The translations under genes were made by a program, and so were the position numbers. 64,000 nucleotides of DNA. Source: Nocardia brasiliensis ATCC 700358. GTDB taxonomy: Bacteria; Actinomycetota; Actinomycetes; Mycobacteriales; Mycobacteriaceae. Position 1 is the first letter of the stretch, and each line of letters starts with the position of its first letter. The DNA lies in assembly GCF_000250675.2 (NCBI RefSeq), contig NC_018681.1:992001-1056000 (forward strand), written 5' to 3'. Positions 57,979 through 64,000 of the stretch are shown here, piece by piece. Under the pieces are notes generated by a model. That model was not told where the DNA came from and ran no database searches. It saw only the letters and a program-made list of their open reading frames with translations.

Positions 57979-58302
57979 GTGGCGGACAAAGTCCAATACG
58001 ACTCGGATCTGTTCTTCAAGGCTGCGAAGAAGACCGGGGACGCGCGGGACCGGATCAACGCGGTGCTGCACACCTTGCAGGCTTCGCTCAACGCACGCGG
58101 AAACCCTTGGGGCAACGACACACTCGGTCGTAACTTCGCGAACGGACCGGACGGCGCCGGCGGATACACCTCCTCGCGGGACAACATGATCACCGGCGCG
58201 ACCAATATCGCGGGCTCGCTCGACAACTTCTCCTCCGGCCAGACCAAGAGCGCCAAGCTGCTCGAGAAGATGGAAAACGGCAACCGCGACGGCTTCAACT
58301 GA
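57979..58302 (+). CDS. WXG100-like secreted protein, partner of the large toxin
   Basis: 107 residues from GTG 57979, with GGAGGGAAC upstream. Two helices flank a turn containing NPWGNDTLG, a WXG-type motif. No cleavable signal peptide, as usual for type VII substrates. It is 23 bp upstream of the large toxin-like ORF and probably forms the export pair or chaperone for it. Confidence 0.75.
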   Translation: MADKVQYDSDLFFKAAKKTGDARDRINAVLHTLQASLNARGNPWGNDTLGRNFANGPDGAGGYTSSRDNMITGATNIAGSLDNFSSGQTKSAKLLEKMENGNRDGFN

Positions 58303-58325
58303 GCCCAATTCGCGTATAGCCCACA

Positions 58326-61300
58326 ATGATTGAACTGCCCGGCTGGCTCGAATGGCTCGAGCCGATAGTCGGCATGGAGTGGCCCGAGGGCAACGAGGAC
58401 CAGATGTGGGCACTGGCCCAGGACTGGCACACCGCCGCGGCGGACCTGCGCACCATCCTCGGTGACATCGACGCCGCGAAAAGCGCTTCGCTGACCGCGT
58501 ATCCGGCCGGCGAGGGCGTCGAAGAGATGATCAAGGGCTTCGACAGCATGCGGTCCGGTGACGGATCGGAGAAGGACCAGTCGCTGGAGAAGCTGGCCAC
58601 GCTCTTCGATCAGATCGGTGAATCCGCCAACAGCGTCGGCACCGAGATCGAATACGCCAAACTGATGTATTGGTCCTCGCTGGGCCTGCTGGCGGCCGAA
58701 CTCGCTGCGGCGTGGCTGTTCCCGCCGACCGCTCCCGCGGTCGAGGCAGCCGCGATCGGGCTCACCCGGGTGGCCGTGCGGATCATCGGCCAGCGGGTCG
58801 TCGCCGCGATCATCCGGCACGTTGGCAAACTCGTCGCGTCCAAGTTCGCGAAATTCATGTTGCGGCATGTCGCGATCGACACGATGCTCGGCACCTTGCA
58901 GGAACTGGGTGTCCAGCAGTGGCAGGTCGACCAAGGGCATCGCAAGAACATCAATTGGGAGCAGGTCGCCGTCACCGCGGTGAGCTCGGCGGCGGGCGGT
59001 GCCGCGGCGGGGCCGTTCGGTGACTGGCTCGGCAACAAGCTGAGCGCGGAGATGAAGCCGTGGATGCGCGCCGCGATCACCGGTCCCGCCGCGGGTCTCG
59101 TCGGCGCCGGCGCGGGTTTCGTCGCCGCGACCGGCACCCAGTTCGGGATCGATGCCGCGAAGAACGGGTGGGGTGACGCCTGGAACAACCTGAAGAACAC
59201 CCAGGTCGACTGGCGGATGTTCACTGCGGGCGCCTCCAACGGTGCCATGTCGGCGGTGAACAAGGTTGGCGCCCAGCATGCTTGGGGCAGCATGCGGCCG
59301 GAGATGTTCGGCAGGCCGGATTTCGGGACACGTTTCGCCGATGCGGTCGATGGTCCCGGCGGTGCGCAGTCGACCGACGGTGCGCGCGTCGGATTCCGGC
59401 CTGACGGGGCTGGTGACGGCAGTCGCGCCGCGGCTGGTGACGGCAGTACGGGTGCCGCTGGGGACGGGAGCCGCACGGCTGGCGACGGCGGTCGGTCCGG
59501 TAGTGACGGCAGTGCGACACGTCCCGCCGGTGCCGAGGGGCAGGGCCGCGTCGCCGAGGGGGACGCTGGTCGGCAGAACGGCAGCGATGGCCAAGAGCGG
59601 GGTTCGGCGGGCGAAGGTAGAGGGTCTGGAGAAGACGGCCGCCGAGCGTCGGGCGAAAGCGATAGCGACGCGTCGAGGGAAAGCGATAGCGGGGCGTCGC
59701 GCGATTCCACGAGCCGATCCGGTGATTCCGCTCGGAGCGCGGGTAGCGAGGCAGTATCGGAGAGCCGGGCGGGTGACGCCGCCGCCCGGACCGGTGACGG
59801 CAGCACCGGGCGGCCTCCCGAAGGCAGCAGTGCGAACCCTGACCGTGTTGCCGCGCAGACCGATTCGAGTGGTTTCGCCGATCAGCGGGCAGGGCTGGCG
59901 GCGCAGGACGCAGTGCACTCCTCTGACGGTCGCATCGACGCCACCACTACCGGAAACGACCCGGTTACGGCGCATACCGGCCTGGCCGACGGCGGTCCGG
60001 TCACTACCGCGCCCTCGCACCCGCCTGCCACCCATCCGAGTGCTGCTCCGCCGCAACAGAGTTCGACCGGGCCCGTTACTGGAGGTGAAAATCGCAGTAG
60101 CCCTGGCTCTTCCAGCCCGCTGCGACCGGTGACAGGCGAGGTCCGGCCACCCACCGGTGCGGATGCGCCGCGCGTCGAACAGCCCCGTACGGGTGCGGAG
60201 TCGCGCGCCGGGGCCCCGGACGGTCGAGCGACGGGCGAGGCGCGTACGTCTCCGCGCGCGGGTGATGTCCGTAGCGAAAGCACCGGCGGTGAGCCGCGTA
60301 GGTCGGGCCTGGCCGACGGTTCCGCGCGCGGCAACGATCACCGGTCGGGCTTGCAGTCGGGCTCGAGTGGCGAGTCTGTGCCCCGGGGTCCCGCTGTCGC
60401 GGACGGTTCCACTCCGGTCCGACAGCACGCCGATGGCGCAATACCGGTGTCGGAGAACGAGCTTGCGGCGCGAGCCGACAGTGGTGGTCCGCTCGATGTG
60501 ACCGGGGTGTTGCCCCTCGCTGCCGCGGCCGGTGCGGAGGCGACCCCGACACCGCGCCCGGAACGAGCCGCGTCCCCGGATAGCGGCCAGCGTGCCGTCG
60601 ATGAGCCGGACACGCCGCGTCCGGAACAGCCGGAAACCGAGCATCCGCGCGACTGCGCGATCCGCAGCCTCGAATTGATCCGAGATCTCACCGGTAGCGC
60701 CGTGATCGAGGTGCCGACCAGAGAAATCGGTCTGGATGGTGTGTCCCAGTCGGAAATCGAGCACGCCGCCGGTGCGCCGCTGCGAGACGTCGAGAACCAC
60801 AACGTGATTCGGGACGCGCTGTTGTACGAGACCGGGCCGGACGGAAGCGTGCTCCGCGACGCCGACGGCAACCCGATCGAGCGCCCCGACGGGGTAGCCG
60901 CGCTGGTGGTGGACGTTTACGGCAAGGTCGACGAGCACAACGTCGGTGCCCACGCCTACGTGCTGGTCAAAGAGAACGGTGCGATCGTCGTACGTGATCT
61001 CACCGCGGGGCTCGAGCACGGTTTCCCACCGATCCTGCCGGACGGTGACCATCCGGTCGCGCTCATCCGCACGATCCTGTTCGACGAGAACGGAATTCCA
61101 CAGCAGCACCACGAGTCCGGCGCGTCACCCCGGGGTTCGGCACTGCACGCCGTCGATGTCGGCGATCGCCCGCCCATACCGGGCAGCGACCCGGTCGAAC
61201 CGGCTTCGAACTCGAACGGTGGCGGGAAGAAGCCGCCGAGCGAACTGCCGCCGCCCGCCTCGCCGGATGATCCGGGCGAGCACGCGAAGCCGAATTCGAA

Positions 61301-64000
61301 CCGCGACAACGTTTCCGATGATTCACCGGTACTCGAACCGGACGAAATCGTGCTCGCCGACGATACCCGCCCGCACACCGTCGATATCGACGGCGAGCAA
61401 GTGCCGTTGGCGTTGCGTCCGGATGGCGAAGATCGTTGGCGCGCAGTACCGGCCGCCGACGGTGCGGTGCCCGCCCGCCGCGAGAACTCGAGCGAGGTCG
61501 AGAAGAAGTCGGCGGTTCGCCGTGCGTGGGAACGCTTTCGGGACCGGACCCATGTGCGCGGCTACGAAGGCGACAATCCTAAATACCCGTCCGGCTCGGG
61601 TGAAGACGGTCGCGGGCAGACCGCGCTACGCGACGGGGTTGCCAGCGCACCGGACCTGTTCGATCCGCCGCCCGCCCCGGCACCGCACGTGCCGGCCAAC
61701 CCGGACGTCCCGACCATGGGGCCCGCTCCCGAGCCGGGAGCGGGCAACGCGCCCAATGTCGCTCGCATCCTGAAAGAGGGGGCGACGATGTGGAAGAACC
61801 GCGAGCTCGTCCCCCTCCTCGGCCAGCTGTCGGGGCGTGAGCGCGACGTGGCAGGCGATTTCGTGCCACCGCGCACGGCGGACGGCGAGGAGTACCGGTT
61901 CTGGGTCAGTGATGCGGACCCGGACCTGGTGCGTGAGACCGTGACCGACCTCTTCGAGGTCGGCCGGATGCCGGCCGAAGAGGTCAGGGCCGTCTTGACC
62001 GACGCGCTCACCGTGTCCGATCCGGAACAGCGTCGCCGGATCGTCGACGATATGGCACGGCTGGGTCTGATCTCCGACGTCGAGGCCGAGCGGCTGGCGC
62101 AGCAACCGCCGGCACCGGAGCCCATAGCCGAGCCGGACGGTCCGCCACCTGCCGACGAATCGCTGTCGGACATGGCGGAACGCCTGGGCTTCGAACTGCC
62201 CGATGACGATCCGGCGACGGTGCGCCGAACGATCGATGAGCAGGAATATCGCACCCTGCGCGAGGCCGCGGCGGTCGAAGGACTCGCGGACGCCTACCGG
62301 CGCTTCAACGAGGAACAGACCCGGCCGTACACCAGAGAGGATGTGGTAGGCCAGGATTCGCGGCCTCCGCTCGATCCGGGCGAGAGCCGGAACCGGCCGC
62401 CGGGTGAACTCGAGGGACCGGACGCGCGCCGGCGCGACGAAGACGACGCCGACTTCTACTTGGACGACGACGAATTCGACAAGGACGGCGCCGGTCACCG
62501 CGCCACCCGGCAGGAACCCGATCCGGCCGGTCAACCCATCCCGTACGCCGACGAAGTCAGCTTCTTCGACGAGAACCCGATGGGCCGCTTCCTCAAGGAG
62601 ATCAACGCGGCCTTCGACGGCATGCCGGGTGTGCAGAACTACACTCCCGTCGGCAACGGCGCGGACCCGCTCAAAGAGTGGGGCGATATCGGGCCGGACG
62701 ACGACGAACTCGGTCGTGATCAGGGGCCGCGGGCCTACTTCGAGCATGCGCTGCGCCGCGACCAGCTCCGCGATGAATTGTCCACCTGGGCACAGACGTT
62801 CGGTCTCGACATCGACTCCGTCACCATCCAGCGGATCGAAGAACTGCGGGCCGCGAATCAGGCGCGCGCCGACCGGCTGGCGGAGTTCGCCGATGCCGCC
62901 GAGATCCGGCTGTATCCCGCGTCCGACGATCAGCCGCCCGTCGGACAGCCGTTCGGCGATCAGGTCGTGCGGATCCCGGTCGGCGAGGGCGTGCCCGATC
63001 GGCTCGTGGTCATCGACGGGCCACAGGACCGCGCCACCGCGCTGGCCAGGGTGCTCGCCGAGCATCCCGACCTCGCGCAGGCGGTGAATCGCGGTGAGGT
63101 GCAGGTCGATTTCCATAAGGCCCGGACGGATCGAAACGGTCGCATCCATCTCGAGCCGGTCGGCACCCCCGAGGTCTACCACCACCGGGAACGCGTCGAC
63201 GGCCGCGATCTGGCGGTAACCCTGTTGCGCGACAGCGACGGTCAGTGGCGGCCGGTGGTGCTCGACGACACCGACGCGCCCCGCACCGAGCCGGATCCCG
63301 TGGACACGTCGGAAGCTCCGCCGCGGCCCCGCCCGGAGATTCTCGCCGATCTGGTCGACGTGGCGAGAACACTCGGACTGCAACCCGACGCCCTGCATCC
63401 GGACCGGCTGGCGCAGACGATCGCGGATCTGAAGCTGGACAACGCCGTTCGCGCCGGACAGATCGAGGCACTGGCCGACTTCGCGCGGTCGATGAACGAT
63501 ATCGCGTCGTTCAACGACATCAGCGACGCGCGCAGCCAACTGGCCACGCGCCTCGGCATTCCCGAAGCCGAGCTGAGCCCGCAACGCCTCGCCGACGCGC
63601 TGACCGACAGTTCGTTCCGAAACGCGTTGCGCGCACAGCAGGTAGCCGACCTCGTGGCATATGCCAAGCAACTGCGCGATCTGGATCCCGCCGCTTTCGT
63701 CGCCGCGCGCGACCAATTGGCGAAGCGGCTCGGTGTCGAGCCGTCCGAGCTGTTTCCGCCGAAGTACAGCAAGAACGAGGCGGGCCGGCTGGTGCACGGC
63801 CTGGACTCGAACAGCCTCGATCCGAAGAAGCTCCGCAAGCTGTTCGCGCAGCTCGAGCGGGACGGCAAACAGGATCTGCTGAAGAACGCGCTCACCGAGT
63901 ACACGGGCGCGCTCATCCGGGTAGACCCCTACTCCGACGTACCGCGCGGCGACCTTTCCGCCGACCCGCGCGTCACCGGCGAACCGCCCATCCACGATCC
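58326..64000 (+). CDS. Very large CpnT-like polymorphic toxin with internal papain-fold deamidase-like domain, 3' truncated
   Basis: The frame is open from ATG 58326 to the window end (1891 codons, no stop seen). Residues 1-110 (LPGWLEWLEPIVGMEWPEGN...) match the WXG100-like N-terminal domain of CpnT-type toxins. Residues ~120-330 are hydrophobic and Gly/Ala-rich. Residues ~345-770 are a low-complexity Gly/Ser/Asp/Arg/Pro linker. Residues ~775-920 look like the Tox-PL papain fold (glutamine deamidase), with C777 in RDCAIRSL, H876 in GAHAY and D891 in VVRDL as a likely catalytic triad. About 1000 more residues follow, including an acidic stretch near 1375 and helical repeats (LGxxPxxLxPxRLA) near the end. 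The final toxin tip and any immunity gene are beyond the window. Confidence 0.82.
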   Translation, partial: MIELPGWLEWLEPIVGMEWPEGNEDQMWALAQDWHTAAADLRTILGDIDAAKSASLTAYPAGEGVEEMIKGFDSMRSGDGSEKDQSLEKLATLFDQIGESANSVGTEIEYAKLMYWSSLGLLAAELAAAWLFPPTAPAVEAAAIGLTRVAVRIIGQRVVAAIIRHVGKLVASKFAKFMLRHVAIDTMLGTLQELGVQQWQVDQGHRKNINWEQVAVTAVSSAAGGAAAGPFGDWLGNKLSAEMKPWMRAAITGPAAGLVGAGAGFVAATGTQFGIDAAKNGWGDAWNNLKNTQVDWRMFTAGASNGAMSAVNKVGAQHAWGSMRPEMFGRPDFGTRFADAVDGPGGAQSTDGARVGFRPDGAGDGSRAAAGDGSTGAAGDGSRTAGDGGRSGSDGSATRPAGAEGQGRVAEGDAGRQNGSDGQERGSAGEGRGSGEDGRRASGESDSDASRESDSGASRDSTSRSGDSARSAGSEAVSESRAGDAAARTGDGSTGRPPEGSSANPDRVAAQTDSSGFADQRAGLAAQDAVHSSDGRIDATTTGNDPVTAHTGLADGGPVTTAPSHPPATHPSAAPPQQSSTGPVTGGENRSSPGSSSPLRPVTGEVRPPTGADAPRVEQPRTGAESRAGAPDGRATGEARTSPRAGDVRSESTGGEPRRSGLADGSARGNDHRSGLQSGSSGESVPRGPAVADGSTPVRQHADGAIPVSENELAARADSGGPLDVTGVLPLAAAAGAEATPTPRPERAASPDSGQRAVDEPDTPRPEQPETEHPRDCAIRSLELIRDLTGSAVIEVPTREIGLDGVSQSEIEHAAGAPLRDVENHNVIRDALLYETGPDGSVLRDADGNPIERPDGVAALVVDVYGKVDEHNVGAHAYVLVKENGAIVVRDLTAGLEHGFPPILPDGDHPVALIRTILFDENGIPQQHHESGASPRGSALHAVDVGDRPPIPGSDPVEPASNSNGGGKKPPSELPPPASPDDPGEHAKPNSNRDNVSDDSPVLEPDEIVLADDTRPHTVDIDGEQVPLALRPDGEDRWRAVPAADGAVPARRENSSEVEKKSAVRRAWERFRDRTHVRGYEGDNPKYPSGSGEDGRGQTALRDGVASAPDLFDPPPAPAPHVPANPDVPTMGPAPEPGAGNAPNVARILKEGATMWKNRELVPLLGQLSGRERDVAGDFVPPRTADGEEYRFWVSDADPDLVRETVTDLFEVGRMPAEEVRAVLTDALTVSDPEQRRRIVDDMARLGLISDVEAERLAQQPPAPEPIAEPDGPPPADESLSDMAERLGFELPDDDPATVRRTIDEQEYRTLREAAAVEGLADAYRRFNEEQTRPYTREDVVGQDSRPPLDPGESRNRPPGELEGPDARRRDEDDADFYLDDDEFDKDGAGHRATRQEPDPAGQPIPYADEVSFFDENPMGRFLKEINAAFDGMPGVQNYTPVGNGADPLKEWGDIGPDDDELGRDQGPRAYFEHALRRDQLRDELSTWAQTFGLDIDSVTIQRIEELRAANQARADRLAEFADAAEIRLYPASDDQPPVGQPFGDQVVRIPVGEGVPDRLVVIDGPQDRATALARVLAEHPDLAQAVNRGEVQVDFHKARTDRNGRIHLEPVGTPEVYHHRERVDGRDLAVTLLRDSDGQWRPVVLDDTDAPRTEPDPVDTSEAPPRPRPEILADLVDVARTLGLQPDALHPDRLAQTIADLKLDNAVRAGQIEALADFARSMNDIASFNDISDARSQLATRLGIPEAELSPQRLADALTDSSFRNALRAQQVADLVAYAKQLRDLDPAAFVAARDQLAKRLGVEPSELFPPKYSKNEAGRLVHGLDSNSLDPKKLRKLFAQLERDGKQDLLKNALTEYTGALIRVDPYSDVPRGDLSADPRVTGEPPIHD

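Noticed and set aside
57918..61112. Minus-strand open frame of more than 1000 codons opposite the large toxin
   Set aside because: The plus strand carries WXG100, CpnT-like and papain-like motifs with sensible ribosome sites; the minus frame is low-complexity Arg/Thr/Gly shadow sequence.

Overview
The window is high-GC actinobacterial DNA, almost certainly from Nocardia or a close mycolic-acid relative. The ribosomal proteins, SecY, Adk and PknG are of the mycobacterial/nocardial type. The left third is a nocobactin/mycobactin-type siderophore assembly line next to iron-box-like sites, and WXG100-type secretion substrates occur at two separate places. I see no tRNA, rRNA, CRISPR array or intact insertion sequence.

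Region 1 (1-22,700) is siderophore biosynthesis and probable export. In order it holds the 3' end of an NRPS (C-PCP), a C-A-PCP-E NRPS (MbtF-like), an intergenic region with two IdeR-like boxes, then a second operon: ArCP-Cy-A-PCP (MbtB-like), C-A-PCP-E-C (MbtE-like), a type II thioesterase, a free-standing ketosynthase (MbtC-like) and an AT-KR-ACP polyketide synthase (MbtD-like). A terminator-like hairpin and a DrrA-type ABC exporter with two permeases follow. The salicylate synthase, salicyl-AMP ligase and lysine N-hydroxylase expected for this pathway are not in the window.

Region 2 (22,700-33,300) holds three paralogous membrane proteins (MAB_1171c/DUF6545-like), each with an apparent leaderless promoter of identical geometry. 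It also holds an iron-siderophore-binding lipoprotein with its own IdeR-like box, a 14-TM MFS exporter with a palindromic operator, and two tandem M13 metalloprotease lipoproteins.

Region 3 (33,300-47,700) is the spc ribosomal-protein cluster, but it is split. rplN-rplX-rplE-rpsN end in a strong terminator. About 7 kb of accessory DNA follows: a Uma2-type nuclease, two WXG100 proteins, a deaminase-tipped polymorphic toxin, a SUKH immunity protein, a run of small orphan immunity-like genes, a GNAT enzyme and degenerate repeats. The cluster resumes with rpsH-rplF-rplR-rpsE-rpmD-rplO, a terminator, and secY-adk-map. Both halves start from promoters sharing an identical 18-nt core, so the ribosomal genes stay expressed despite the insertion.

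Region 4 (47,700-57,500) is housekeeping and conserved genes: a SAM methyltransferase, a DUF4254 gene pair, a TPR-like protein with an RNA polymerase alpha-CTD-like segment, dtd, pknG, an AnsP-type permease and a divergent MerR-family regulator. A palindrome fills the spacer of the predicted ansP promoter.

Region 5 (57,500-64,000) is a second toxin locus: a WXG100-like protein followed by a very large secreted-toxin-like ORF. That ORF has a CpnT-like N-terminus, a low-complexity linker and an internal papain-fold glutamine-deamidase-like domain, and it runs off the window edge.
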